This document shows, piece after piece, positions 45,826 through 54,386 of a stretch of DNA of 64,000 nt (position 1 is the stretch's first letter; each line of letters starts with the position of its first letter). The notes beneath the pieces were generated by a model, which made no database searches, had not been told where the DNA came from, and was given only the letters and a program-made list of their open reading frames with translations. The DNA comes from Dokdonella_A sp963834755 (lineage in GTDB: Bacteria > Pseudomonadota > Gammaproteobacteria > Xanthomonadales > Rhodanobacteraceae): NCBI GenBank assembly GCA_963834755.1, contig CAWICQ010000009.1, forward strand, positions 558,001-622,000. Direction: 5' to 3'. A program made the position numbers and the translations under genes.

Positions 45826-46107
45826 GTGCAAAACGGGCTCTTTTCCGCACTGCAATCGCTGGCGCCGATCTTGATCTCGGTGATGGTACTGGCTGCGCTC
45901 GCGATCCTGTGGCGCAGGGATCGTTCGGTCTGGCTGATCGTCGCGATCGTCGCCGAGATCGCCGGACTCGTGTTCCGCGGCGTGATGTTCATTGCATCGG
46001 ATGTCGCTCAGCGCATGCCGGTGTTCTTCTCGCTGTGGACATTGTCGGCGCTGGTGTTTGCGGCCGGCCTCCTCGGCTACGCTCTCGAAATGAATCAACG
46101 ACGCTGA
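45826..46107 (+). CDS. Small three-helix membrane protein within the oxidoreductase operon
   Basis: A 93-residue protein starting at GTG 45826, preceded by GGGAGAA. Three hydrophobic helices are evident: SLAPILISVMVLAALAIL, VWLIVAIVAEIAGLVFRGVM and FFSLWTLSALVFAAGLLGYA. It contains no Cys or His, so it is not an obvious cofactor protein. It lies 12 bases after the alpha-subunit stop and 4 bases before the beta-subunit start, so it is translated within the enzyme operon. No family is recognised. It may anchor the complex to the membrane or be an unrelated passenger. Confidence 0.75.
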   Translation: MQNGLFSALQSLAPILISVMVLAALAILWRRDRSVWLIVAIVAEIAGLVFRGVMFIASDVAQRMPVFFSLWTLSALVFAAGLLGYALEMNQRR

Positions 46108-46111
46108 TCCG

Positions 46112-47168
46112 ATGACGTATATCGCCAAGCCCAAGCTGCATCACCCGGCGCTCGCCTGCAATGCGATCGGGTTCACGCGCCGCGACTACGAAGGCAAGAT
46201 CTCGACGCTGTGCGCCGGCTGCGGCCACGACTCGATTTCGGCGGCGATCATCCAGGCGTGCTGGGAGCTCGACATCGAGCCGCATCGCGTCGCCAAGCTG
46301 TCCGGCATCGGCTGCAGCTCGAAGACGCCGGATTATTTTCTCGGCCAGTCGCACGGTTTCAACACCGTGCACGGCCGCATGCCATCGGTGCTTACGGGCG
46401 CCAATCTCGCCAATCGCGATCTGATCTATCTCGGCGTTTCCGGCGACGGCGATTCCGCCTCGATCGGCATCGGCCAGTTCGTGCACGCGATCCGGCGCGG
46501 CGTGAACATGGTCTACATCGTCGAGAACAACGGCGTGTACGGATTGACCAAGGGCCAGTTCTCGGCGACCGCGGATCAAGGCTCGGTATCGAAGAAAGGC
46601 GTCGTCAACAGCGACGCGCCGATCGATCTGGTCAGTCTGGCACTGTCAGCTCGGCGCGACCTACGTCGCGCGCGGATTCTCCGGCGACAAGCCGCAGCTC
46701 GTGCCGCTCATCAAGGCGGCCATCGCGCACCGCGGCTCCGCGTTCATCGATATCGTGAGCCCGTGCGTCGCGTTCAACAACCACGCCGGCAGCACCAAGA
46801 GTTACGACTACGTGCGCCAGCACAACGAAGCCGTGAACCGCCTCGACATGATCCCGCCGCGCAGCGAGATCGCGGTCGAATATGGCGAAGGCCAGGCCAT
46901 CGAAGTCGAACAGCACGACGGCAGCGTGCTGCGCCTGCGCAAATTATCGGCGAGCTACGATCCCGGCGATCGCATCGCCGCGATGAACTACATCCACGAG
47001 CACCAGGCGCGCGGCGAAGTCGTGACCGGACTTCTCTACATCGACCGCAAGGCGCGCGACATGCACCAGCATCTCAACACGGTCGCGGCGCCGTTCAACA
47101 CGCTCGAAGCGGGCGAGCTTTGCCCCGGCGCCAAGACGCTCGACAAGATCAACGCCTCGCTGCGCTGA
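46112..47168 (+). CDS. 2-oxoacid:acceptor oxidoreductase, beta subunit (ThDP-binding), one frameshift
   Basis: A KorB-type subunit of ~351 residues once one T at 46645 is removed (restoring VSLALQLGATYVARGFSGDK). [4Fe-4S] ligands are in TLCAGCGHDS (C34, C37), SGIGCSSKTP (C68) and a later Cys in VSPCVAFNNHAGS. The ThDP/Mg motif runs from GVSGDGDSASIGIGQFVHAI to YIVENNGVYGLTKGQFSAT. It catalyses the decarboxylation half-reaction together with the gamma-alpha protein. Both sides of the break are fully conserved, so the insertion is more likely an error than a disabling mutation. The operon order is flavoprotein-ferredoxin, gamma-alpha, small membrane protein, beta. Confidence 0.9.
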
Positions 47169-47206
47169 GGGTTTATGCCCTCGCCAACCCGCGGGCAGAG
47201 CGGACG

Positions 47207-49054
47207 CTAGCGCAAATCGCAGAAGCAGTGCGCGAACGCGCCGTATGGCTTGCCGCGCAGCGATTCCACGATGCCGCTGATCTCGGCGATTTCGCTGCGG
47301 TCGAGCCATCCGGTCGGAACGCTGAAACCGACGCTGCGCGCGAGGCGCAGCATCGTCTCGCTGTCGCCGAAGCTCAGCAGGAAGCGTTCCCACGCACTTG
47401 GTTCGCGCTCGACGTAGCGCACCTGATAGTTCTTGCCGAGCTTGGCGCGCGCTGCGGCCGAGGCGATCGCATCGCCCAGGCCGCCGAGCTTGTCGACGAG
47501 TCCGCGTTCCTTGGCCTGGCTGCCGCTCCACACGCGGCCTTGCGCGATGCTGTCGATTTCTTCCGGCGTGCGCTTGCGCGCTTTGGCGACGCGGCCGATG
47601 AATTCGTCGTAACCGTGGCGGATCACACTGTTGAGGATCGACTCGAGCTCGGGCGACAACGGCCGGCGGATGTCGAACGTGCCGGCGAGCGGCGTCGTGC
47701 CGATGCCGTCGGTGTGCACGCCGATCTTCGCCAGCGTCTCCGGTATCGTGACGACGAGTCCGAAGATGCCGATGGATCCCGTGATCGTGGTCGGCTCGGC
47801 CCAGATCTCGTCGCCGTCCATCGCGATCCAGTAGCCGCCGCTCGCGGCGACATCGCCCATCGAAACGACGACCGGCTTGCCGCTCGCGCGCGTCTGCGCG
47901 ACCTCGCGGCGGATCAACTCGGACGAATACGCATCGCCGCCGGGCGAATCGACGCGCAGCACGACCGCCTTGACGCGATCGTCTTCGCGCGCGGCGCGAA
48001 TCAGCTGCGCGGTGGAACGGCCGCCGACCATGCCGGGCGGCTGTTCGCCAGGCACGATCTCGCCTTGCGCGACGACGACCGCGACCTGCGAGCCGAAATG
48101 CGCAAGGCCGTCCGGCCCGAGCGTCTCGAGGTAATCCTTGAAATCGACTTGACGGAAACCCTCATCGCCATCGGCGACGCCTTTGTCGCGCAGCAGCTTG
48201 CGCGCGTCGGCGCGTGTCGCGAGCTGATCGACCAGCTTCTGCTCGAGCGCGAGCTTGGCGAGATCGCCCTGATGCGCGGCGACACGCTCGTCGTAGTGCG
48301 CGATGTCCTCGCTGATCGACGCCGCGTCGATCTTGCGCAGGCCGCTCACTTCGGCGAGATAGTCCTGCCAGAGTCCGCCCATCCAGTAACGGTCCGCTTC
48401 CTTGGACGCATCGGACGCCTGATTGAGCACGTAGGGTTCGGCCGCCGACTTGTACTGGCCGACCTTGATCAGATGCACTTCGACGCCGAGCTTGTCGAGC
48501 GCGTCCTTGAAATAGCTCCGATAGCTCGCGAAACCTTCGATCAGAACGGCGCCGTCGGGATCGAGCAGGATCTTGTCGGCGTGCGCAGCGAGCAAGTACT
48601 GGCTCTGGCCCATGTCGTCGGCGACTGCGATGACTTCCTTTCCGGCCGCGCGAAAACGATCGAGCGCCGTGCCGATTTCGTGCAGCGTGGCGAGACCGGC
48701 GCCGACGATGTCGTCGGGAATCAGCACGATCCGTTCGATGCGCGAATCCTTCGCCGCGGTATCGATCACGCGCAACAGGTCGCGCAACTGGACTTCCTTG
48801 GGCCGATCGCCGGCAAGATTGCCGAGCGCGCGCTGCACCGGATCGATCGTGTACTGCTCGACGATCTGACCGCGCGGATCGAGCACGAGCGCGGTACGCG
48901 GCCTCAGCACCGGACGCGACGAAAACATCGCGAAAAAGAACGCGACCAGGATGATCAGAAAAATCAGGTTGAAGACGAGCAGGCGCGTGAAGTTCAGCGC
49001 GTTCCACAGACCACGCATGAGCCGCACGAAAACGCCGGGTTGCTCCTTGGACAT
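47207..49054 (-). CDS. sppA: Signal peptide peptidase SppA, 67K type
   Basis: A 615-residue membrane-bound serine protease that degrades leftover signal peptides. One N-terminal transmembrane helix (LLVFNLIFLIILVAFFFAMF) is followed by two tandem ClpP-like domains. The catalytic lysine is in the N-terminal repeat (LIKVGQYKSAAEPYVLNQ) and the catalytic serine in the C-terminal repeat (SMGDVAASGGYWIAMDGDEI), as in E. coli SppA (618 residues). The ATG at 49054 has AGGAA upstream; the longer frame to 49279 is non-conserved. The ends of SppA and the oxidoreductase beta gene are convergent with 38 bases between them. Confidence 0.96.
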   Translation of the reverse strand: MSKEQPGVFVRLMRGLWNALNFTRLLVFNLIFLIILVAFFFAMFSSRPVLRPRTALVLDPRGQIVEQYTIDPVQRALGNLAGDRPKEVQLRDLLRVIDTAAKDSRIERIVLIPDDIVGAGLATLHEIGTALDRFRAAGKEVIAVADDMGQSQYLLAAHADKILLDPDGAVLIEGFASYRSYFKDALDKLGVEVHLIKVGQYKSAAEPYVLNQASDASKEADRYWMGGLWQDYLAEVSGLRKIDAASISEDIAHYDERVAAHQGDLAKLALEQKLVDQLATRADARKLLRDKGVADGDEGFRQVDFKDYLETLGPDGLAHFGSQVAVVVAQGEIVPGEQPPGMVGGRSTAQLIRAAREDDRVKAVVLRVDSPGGDAYSSELIRREVAQTRASGKPVVVSMGDVAASGGYWIAMDGDEIWAEPTTITGSIGIFGLVVTIPETLAKIGVHTDGIGTTPLAGTFDIRRPLSPELESILNSVIRHGYDEFIGRVAKARKRTPEEIDSIAQGRVWSGSQAKERGLVDKLGGLGDAIASAAARAKLGKNYQVRYVEREPSAWERFLLSFGDSETMLRLARSVGFSVPTGWLDRSEIAEISGIVESLRGKPYGAFAHCFCDLR

Positions 49055-49193
49055 TTCGAATTCCTGTTGCACCAATCGAGGGACGTCGCCCGCGCAGATC
49101 GCGGGGGATTTGTCGAACATGACGTCGACGCGGCGCCTTTCCAACGCCCCGCTCGGACAGACTACCCGAATTGCCGCGACGGCGATGCGAAGC

Positions 49194-50567
49194 TCACGCC
49201 GAACCGAGTGCCGGCGGCGATCGCGCGAGGCGCCAGAAGCGCAGCGACAGTAGAATCGCGGCCATGCTGAGCCCGGCAATGAGCCCCATCCACATGCCGC
49301 GCGCGCCGTAGCCGAGCGGAAATGCGAGCCACCATCCGACCGGCATGCCGACGCCCCAGTAGGCGAATGTCGTGATCAGCATCGGCACGCGCGTGTCCTT
49401 CATGCCGCGCAGCGCGCCGCTCGCGGCGACCTGCATGCCGTCGGAGAACTGGAACAGCCCGGCGAGTATCAAGAGCTGCGCCGCGAGTGCGATCACGGTG
49501 GCGTCGGCGGTATACAGCGCGGCGATGTAGCGCGGCACGGTCAGCATCAGCAGGGCGGAGGCGCCCTGCGCCATCAGTGTCAACAGCAGTCCCGCGAACC
49601 CCGCGTCGCGTACGCCTTCGACATCGCCGCGGCCGACGGCATGGCCGACGCGGACCGTCGTCGCCATCGCGATGCCGAGCGGCACCATGAACGTGACCGA
49701 CGCGACATTGATCGCGATCTGGTGACTCGCGACGACATCGGTGCCGAGCGTGCCGATGGCGAGCGCGACCGCGACGAACAGGCTCGCCTCCATGAATACC
49801 GAAACGCCCATCGGTATGCCGATGTGGAGCAGGCCGCGGATCGCCGCCGGATTCGGGGCGTCGAAATGCGCGAACAGCCGCAACGCACGATAGTGGCGGC
49901 GCGTCGCTACGTAAAAGAGAAACGCGAGCGCTTCGATCCACAGCACGCATGCGGTGGCGATGCCGCTGCCGAGCGCACCGAGCGCGGGCACGCCGAGCCG
50001 GCCATACATCAGCACGTAACCGAGGGGCCCGAGCAGCGCGAGACCCAGCACGCTGAAATACATCGTCGGCCGCGTCAGACCGAAACCCTCGCTCAATCCG
50101 CGCAGCGCGAAGAACAACGCGAGCGCCGGCGCGCCGAATGAAATCGCGTGCAGGAAGCGCGTCACGTCGGGCACCAGTGCGGGATCGACACCGATCGCGC
50201 CGACCAGCAGCGGACCGCCGAAACGCACGCCGATGCACAGCAGAATCCCGAGCGAGACGGCGAGCCACAACGCCTGGCGGAACAGCGGACCGATCTCGGC
50301 GCGACGCGACGCGCCGTTCAACTGGGCGACCGAAGGTGGCAATGCGAACATCACGCCGATCGCGGCGACCAGCGCGAGCGACCAGACGCTGGTGCCGACC
50401 GCGACCGCACCGAGCGTGTGCGCGTCGAGATGACCCGCCAGCATCGCGTCGATCACATTCATGCCGATCGCCGACAACTGCCCGGTGACCAGCGGCAGCG
50501 CGAGGCGCAGCATCTCTTTCAGCTCGCGCGCGAGGCGCGGCCGTTGGGCGCGTAGAAGGATGGGCAT
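49194..50567 (-). CDS. MATE-family multidrug/Na+ antiporter
   Basis: A 457-residue, twelve-helix exporter of the NorM branch. Its two homologous halves are recognisable: LRLALPLVTGQLSAIGMNVI with AMLAGHLDAHTLGAVAVGTS, and the second half HIGIPMGVSVFMEASLFVAV with VASHQIAINVASVTFMVPLG. VGHAVGRGD is the conserved loop after helix 8. Such proteins export cationic drugs or metabolites using Na+ or H+ gradients. The start is the ATG at 50567. It is upstream of sppA on the same strand; the two are separated by 139 bases and need not be related. Substrate unknown. Confidence 0.94.
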   Translation of the reverse strand: MPILLRAQRPRLARELKEMLRLALPLVTGQLSAIGMNVIDAMLAGHLDAHTLGAVAVGTSVWSLALVAAIGVMFALPPSVAQLNGASRRAEIGPLFRQALWLAVSLGILLCIGVRFGGPLLVGAIGVDPALVPDVTRFLHAISFGAPALALFFALRGLSEGFGLTRPTMYFSVLGLALLGPLGYVLMYGRLGVPALGALGSGIATACVLWIEALAFLFYVATRRHYRALRLFAHFDAPNPAAIRGLLHIGIPMGVSVFMEASLFVAVALAIGTLGTDVVASHQIAINVASVTFMVPLGIAMATTVRVGHAVGRGDVEGVRDAGFAGLLLTLMAQGASALLMLTVPRYIAALYTADATVIALAAQLLILAGLFQFSDGMQVAASGALRGMKDTRVPMLITTFAYWGVGMPVGWWLAFPLGYGARGMWMGLIAGLSMAAILLSLRFWRLARSPPALGSA

Positions 50568-50759
50568 GGCGAGCCTGCGGGCAGAGTTTAACCGAGCGCC
50601 GTCCGATTCGCCGCGCGCTCGGCGTTTGCGACGCGCTCACTTCGCATCGATCGCCGCACGATAGGCACAATCCGTCGCACGACACGCCCGATGTGAACGC
50701 CGAGCTGCGACTCACCTTACAATGCGTTCCTCGGATTCGACGCCGGACCCGATGCGCGC

Positions 50760-51962
50760 ATGACAACCACCGCCGATATCTCCGCACCGACGAAGCCGCC
50801 CGTGGAGGCGCCGAAAGGAACGCATCCTTGCGCGAATTGCGGCGCGCCGATGCACGGGCCTTACTGCTACGCGTGCGGTCAACCCGAGAAGGGCATGATC
50901 CGGCAGCTCGCGAGCGTGTTGTCGGACGTGCTCGACACGGTGTTCAACATCGACTCGCGCGTATTCCGCAGCCTGTTCCCGCTGTATTTCCGTCCGGGCT
51001 ATCTCACGCTGGAATATTTCGCCGGCCGACGCGTGCGTTACGTGACGCCGTTTCGACTGTTTTTCTTCCTGTGTCTCGTGGCGTTCTTCGCGATCCAGCT
51101 CGCGCTCAACATGGGCGATTCGAGTTTCAATTCGAATTTCAAGTGGAACACCGGTCACAGCGAAGAGATCGAGAACGCGCAGACCCAAGCCGACGTGCAG
51201 AAGCGCACCGAGCATGCGCTGGCCAGCATCAATACCGCGAAGAGCGCGGCGAACATGCCGGCGGCTGCGATCGCTTCGCTCGACAAAGCGGCGGCTGCGA
51301 TCCAGAAGAAAGCCGACACGCGGCTCGCGTATCTCAAGGCCCGCGACGCCGCGCGCGAAAAGGGCGAGCAGCCGCCGCCCGATCCGACCGACGAAGGCGA
51401 AGACATCATGTTCAACGGCAAGGCGTGGGATCCCGCTACGCACCCGATCACGGTGTCGTGGCTGCCGGCGTTCGCCAACGCCGAGCTCAACGACATGGCC
51501 GGCCGCGCGAAGGAAAACATCATCGCCGCGAAAAAAGATCCGCGCCGGCTGATCGAAGCCGTGTTCGCGCGACTGCCGTGGACACTGGGTCTCTTGATGC
51601 CGCTGTTCGCCGTGCTGCTGAAGATCGTCTACATCTTCAAGCGACGGCTCTACATGGAACACCTGATGGTCGCGTTGCACAGCCACGCGTTCATCTTCAT
51701 GTCGCTGCTGCTGCTCGCCATCATCAAGCTGCTGCGCAACTGGACGGGCCCGTCGATGCCGGCGCTCGACTCGCTCTACAACCTGCTGCGCGACGCGGTA
51801 TGGATCTGGCTGCCGATCTATCTCTTCCTGATGCAGAAGCGCGTCTATCGGCAGGGCTGGATCATGACGTTCATCAAGTACAGCTTCATCGGCATCTGCT
51901 ACAGCATCATCATCACGATTGGTCTCGTTGGCGCGCTGCTGGCCACGCTCGCGCTCGCATGA
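50760..51962 (+). CDS. DUF3667 domain-containing membrane protein
   Basis: A 400-residue protein with an N-terminal zinc-ribbon-like motif (HPCANCGAPMHGPYCYACGQ, residues ~22-41). It is followed by the DUF3667 stretch RVRYVTPFRLFFFLCLVAFF with its first membrane helix, a long Ala-rich soluble helical segment (~130-270), and four C-terminal membrane helices. The function of the family is unknown. It is found across proteobacteria and Bacteroidetes, usually as an isolated membrane protein. Its stop overlaps the start of the next gene (ATGA), so the pair is translationally coupled. Start: ATG at 50760. Confidence 0.88.
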   Translation: MTTTADISAPTKPPVEAPKGTHPCANCGAPMHGPYCYACGQPEKGMIRQLASVLSDVLDTVFNIDSRVFRSLFPLYFRPGYLTLEYFAGRRVRYVTPFRLFFFLCLVAFFAIQLALNMGDSSFNSNFKWNTGHSEEIENAQTQADVQKRTEHALASINTAKSAANMPAAAIASLDKAAAAIQKKADTRLAYLKARDAAREKGEQPPPDPTDEGEDIMFNGKAWDPATHPITVSWLPAFANAELNDMAGRAKENIIAAKKDPRRLIEAVFARLPWTLGLLMPLFAVLLKIVYIFKRRLYMEHLMVALHSHAFIFMSLLLLAIIKLLRNWTGPSMPALDSLYNLLRDAVWIWLPIYLFLMQKRVYRQGWIMTFIKYSFIGICYSIIITIGLVGALLATLALA

Positions 51963-52285
51963 TCGTCTACGAAGTCAACATCGAGGTGCGCGACGACACC
52001 TACGCGGACTATCGCGCGTGGCTGTTGTCGCATGTCGAACACATGCTTGCACTGCCAGGATTCCTCGCCGCCGAGATTCTGGAACAGCGCGACCCGCCAC
52101 CGACGCCTGGAACGCGCGCATTGAACGTGCAATATCGTCTCGTCGACGAAACCGCGCTCGAGCGCTACCTGATCGAACACGCTCCGCGCATGCGCGAGGA
52201 AGGCGTGCGCCGCTTCGGCGATGCGTTCACGGCGACGCGTCGTGTGCTCGCGGTGACCGGCGCCGGCACCGAGAACCGGGTCTAA
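51959..52285 (+). CDS. DUF4286 family protein (ferredoxin-like alpha/beta fold)
   Basis: A 108-residue protein. MIVYEVNIEVRDDTYADYRA, HMLALPGFLAAEILEQ and LNVQYRLVDETALERYLIEH follow the DUF4286 pattern, a dimeric alpha/beta fold related to antibiotic-biosynthesis monooxygenase (ABM) and dabb domains. No catalytic role is known. The ATG at 51959 overlaps the DUF3667 stop codon (ATGA), which shows the two are made together and fixes this start. The C-terminal ~10 residues are unstructured. There are no cysteines. Confidence 0.88.
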   Translation: MIVYEVNIEVRDDTYADYRAWLLSHVEHMLALPGFLAAEILEQRDPPPTPGTRALNVQYRLVDETALERYLIEHAPRMREEGVRRFGDAFTATRRVLAVTGAGTENRV

Positions 52286-52365
52286 GCGAAGACCCGCGCG
52301 CAATCAGATGTCTGCAGAGGTCGACTCACGCCGCGCTGTCGCACGCAAACCGCGAGCGGATGAAC

Positions 52366-52887
52366 TCAACGCGGCGTCTGCGCCTGCTTGTTGGCCTCGA
52401 AGCGCTCGCGCAACATGCGGCGCTCGTCGGGTGGCAGCGCGCGAAAACGGCGCATGACTTCGCGCATGCGCTGTTTTTCTTCGGGCGGCAGTTGCTGGAA
52501 CGCTTGGAATCTCTGCCGCGCCTGCATGCGTTGCTCGGGCGTCATTTCCGCAAAACGCACGAGTCGCTGATGGACCCTCTGCTGCTGCTCCGGCGGCATG
52601 TTCTGCCAACGCTGCGCCGTGCGGCGCAGGCGCTGCTGCTGCTGGGCAGGCAGCTCCTGCCACTGATCGCGCACCGGCGCCAGAAATTGCTGCTCCTGCG
52701 GCGTCAGCGCGGACCACGGCGTCGGCGCCGGTGCGCTGGCCGCGTTCGGCTGTCCCGCCTCGCCACCCTGCATTGCCGCGCAAAGACACGGCGCGGCGAA
52801 AAGGAACGCCCCGAGCACGCGCAACGCCCATGTCGCGCCGCGCATCCGCGCCGCCACGGCCGCCGGGAAAGGAGTGCACTCAGCCAC
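52366..52887 (-). CDS. DUF3106 domain-containing exported protein
   Basis: A ~173-residue protein, third in the sigma-factor operon. The GTG start at 52887 overlaps the stop of the preceding gene and has GGTGGAG six bases upstream; an ATG at 52845 lacks a ribosome-binding site. A hydrophobic signal (MRGATWALRVLGAFLFAAPC) precedes a very Gln/Arg/Glu/Met-rich helical region with repeats of the type LPPEEKQRMREVMRRFRALP and MTPEQRMQARQRFQAFQQLP, the hallmark of DUF3106. The repeats recall the Spy/CpxP periplasmic chaperone family without the exact motif. A periplasmic or membrane-attached stress function is a guess from context. Confidence 0.82.
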   Translation of the reverse strand: MAECTPFPAAVAARMRGATWALRVLGAFLFAAPCLCAAMQGGEAGQPNAASAPAPTPWSALTPQEQQFLAPVRDQWQELPAQQQQRLRRTAQRWQNMPPEQQQRVHQRLVRFAEMTPEQRMQARQRFQAFQQLPPEEKQRMREVMRRFRALPPDERRMLRERFEANKQAQTPR

Positions 52888-53254
52888 GCGGATCTCCACC
52901 CTGCTTTTCGAGCCACGCGTAGAAATCGAGATTCTCGTAGAGATCGAGCGCATCGTCGTCGCCGGTCAGGAAATCGATGTCGCCGGCCTGCAGCGGCGCC
53001 GTGCCCGGCGTGGCGATTGCGGACGCATCGAATCGCTGATGCAATCCCACGGCGACGCCGAACAGCGCGACCGCCGCGGCGGCGAGAGCTGCCGACCATG
53101 CCCATCGACGCGGCCATCCACGCCGCTGCGCGAGCGCGGCCTGGCGTGCGCGGTTCAGGCGCGTAAGCGTCGCCGCGTCCAGATTGTCGGCCGACTGGTC
53201 CAGTAGCGCTTGCGCGCGCTCGATCCAGTTTTCGCGGTCGTGCGGCTGGTTCAT
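52880..53254 (-). CDS. DUF3619-like single-pass membrane protein, candidate anti-sigma factor
   Basis: A 124-residue protein that starts at the ATG at 53254 overlapping the sigma gene stop (ATGA) and has GGAGG eight bases upstream. The N-terminal ~55 residues (WIERAQALLDQSADNLDAAT) are cytoplasmic; one membrane helix follows (WSAALAAAAVALFGVAVGL), then a short acidic periplasmic tail (DIDFLTGDDDALDLYENLDF). Position directly after an ECF sigma gene and single-pass topology suggest an anti-sigma or sigma-associated membrane protein. It lacks the zinc-binding HxxxCxxC motif of ZAS-type anti-sigma factors. Confidence 0.8.
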   Translation of the reverse strand: MNQPHDRENWIERAQALLDQSADNLDAATLTRLNRARQAALAQRRGWPRRWAWSAALAAAAVALFGVAVGLHQRFDASAIATPGTAPLQAGDIDFLTGDDDALDLYENLDFYAWLEKQGGDPRG

Positions 53255-53841
53255 CGATGTGCCTCCAGCGCTCGGCGCAGATGGGCCAGCGCGCGCGAAA
53301 GATGGGTTTTCACGCTGCCCTCGCTGCAGCGCATGGCCGTCGCGGCATCGGCGACATCGAGCCCTTCCCACAGACGCAGCAGGAATGCCTGACGCTGGCG
53401 CAGCGGCAGTTCGCGCAACGCGGCTTCGAGCGCCGCCGAAGCCTCGCCGTCGGCCATGCGACCGAACGGACCAGGTTCGCGCTCGTCAGGCGCCGCGAAC
53501 AGCACGTCGTCATCACCGCTCGCATCGCCCGGACGGAACCACCACCGACCGCGCACGCGCTGGCGACGATGCCAGTCGTTCAGCCGGCTATCGAGCACGC
53601 GCCAGAACAACGGCGGCCATTCCGCACCGGAGCGGCTGCCGTAGTTGCGGACGAACGCGAACATCGTGTCCTGAACCAGATCGAGCGCTTCATCGCGATT
53701 TCCGGTCGCGAATTCGGCCATGCGCAACGCACGCCGTTCGACGCCGCGCATGAAATCCTCCAGCGCGCGCGAATCCTGGCTGGCGTGCCCGTCGGCGCGG
53801 CCGTCGTCGAAAGGGGTCATCAGGCAGATCTGGGTGGCCAT
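53251..53841 (-). CDS. ECF-type RNA polymerase sigma factor
   Basis: A 196-residue sigma-70 family protein. Region 2 is visible as RALRMAEFATGNRDEALDLV and QDTMFAFVRNY, region 4 as ALRELPLRQRQAFLLRLWEG with the HTH in DVADAATAMRCSEGSVKTHL. The order sigma - DUF3619 - DUF3106, with overlapping stop/start codons at both junctions, argues for a conserved regulatory unit in which the membrane protein controls the sigma factor. The start is uncertain between the ATG at 53841 and the ATG at 53820 (MTPFDDGRAD). The target promoters cannot be read from this window. Confidence 0.92.
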   Translation of the reverse strand: MATQICLMTPFDDGRADGHASQDSRALEDFMRGVERRALRMAEFATGNRDEALDLVQDTMFAFVRNYGSRSGAEWPPLFWRVLDSRLNDWHRRQRVRGRWWFRPGDASGDDDVLFAAPDEREPGPFGRMADGEASAALEAALRELPLRQRQAFLLRLWEGLDVADAATAMRCSEGSVKTHLSRALAHLRRALEAHR

Positions 53842-54386
53842 CGTCGCATTTCGAGCCTCATCGGGAGGCTAAAACGCCAGAGCGCGCCTACGGTTGACGC
53901 AGCTTGACCGTGCTCAGGGAGACGGGTCCTTGTCAAGCCTGTTGTACACAGCCCACGGCCGCCATGAAGGCGTGTTGCGCGCGCAGCATCGAAATGCCGT
54001 GAAGCAAACATGTGTCAGTTGCAAACCGCTGATTCGAAAGGTGTATTACAGATTGATTAAAGATTCGCCAACGAAAGGCTCCGCGTGCAACCGTGCGCCC
54101 TGCGACAGCGATTGCACACGATGATCCACAGACTTATCCACAGTGCTTGTGGATAAAAGAAAAAACCTCATGCGGGCAGTCGGTTAATGGACCTTTCTGA
54201 CAGTTTCTTGAGAAACCACGCGCAAGCTCACCCCGGCGATTGCCGATCGCTCCCGACACGCCGTCGCGCCTCGGTCTCGAAACGAAAAATACTTCGCATG
54301 CGGCGTCCGAACAGAAACTTCTCGCTGCCGTTGCGGCGAGCGCCGGGGCTACACTCGACGCGCGCCTTCGCGCCGCTTCGCACTCG
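53842..54386. other. 545-base non-coding region upstream of priA
   Basis: The stretch between the sigma gene and priA is less GC-rich than its neighbours, particularly 54000-54190. Besides the DnaA-box cluster it contains a T/A-rich run (TATTACAGATTGATTAAAGA at 54042-54061) that could be a promoter or an unwinding-prone segment. Short open frames here show no coding character. No tRNA or terminator was found. Confidence 0.6.
54122..54156. promoter_or_regulatory. Cluster of DnaA boxes upstream of priA
   Basis: Three 9-mers match the E. coli DnaA box TTATCCACA: TGATCCACA at 54122-54130 (one mismatch), a perfect TTATCCACA at 54134-54142, and a perfect inverted TGTGGATAA at 54148-54156. The last two form a 23-base palindrome with a 5-base centre. 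The cluster is 231 bases upstream of the priA ATG in a locally AT-rich region. Confidence 0.6.

Noticed and set aside
46112..49270. Apparent 1052-residue protein starting with the oxidoreductase beta subunit
   Set aside because: Only the first ~180 residues are real. The rest is out-of-frame translation after the inserted base at 46645, running antisense through sppA.
53894..54124. 76-codon open frame upstream of priA
   Set aside because: No ribosome-binding site, no coding bias, and it crosses into the DnaA-box region.
54122..54156. Chromosomal origin oriC
   Set aside because: DnaA boxes are present, but there are only three, no dnaA/dnaN/rpmH/gidA neighbourhood and no array of 13-mers; a regulatory or titration site is more modest and adequate.
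54134..54166. Rho-independent terminator (hairpin next to an A-rich run)
   Set aside because: The A-rich tract follows the stem on the plus strand, so on neither strand does a U-tract follow the hairpin.
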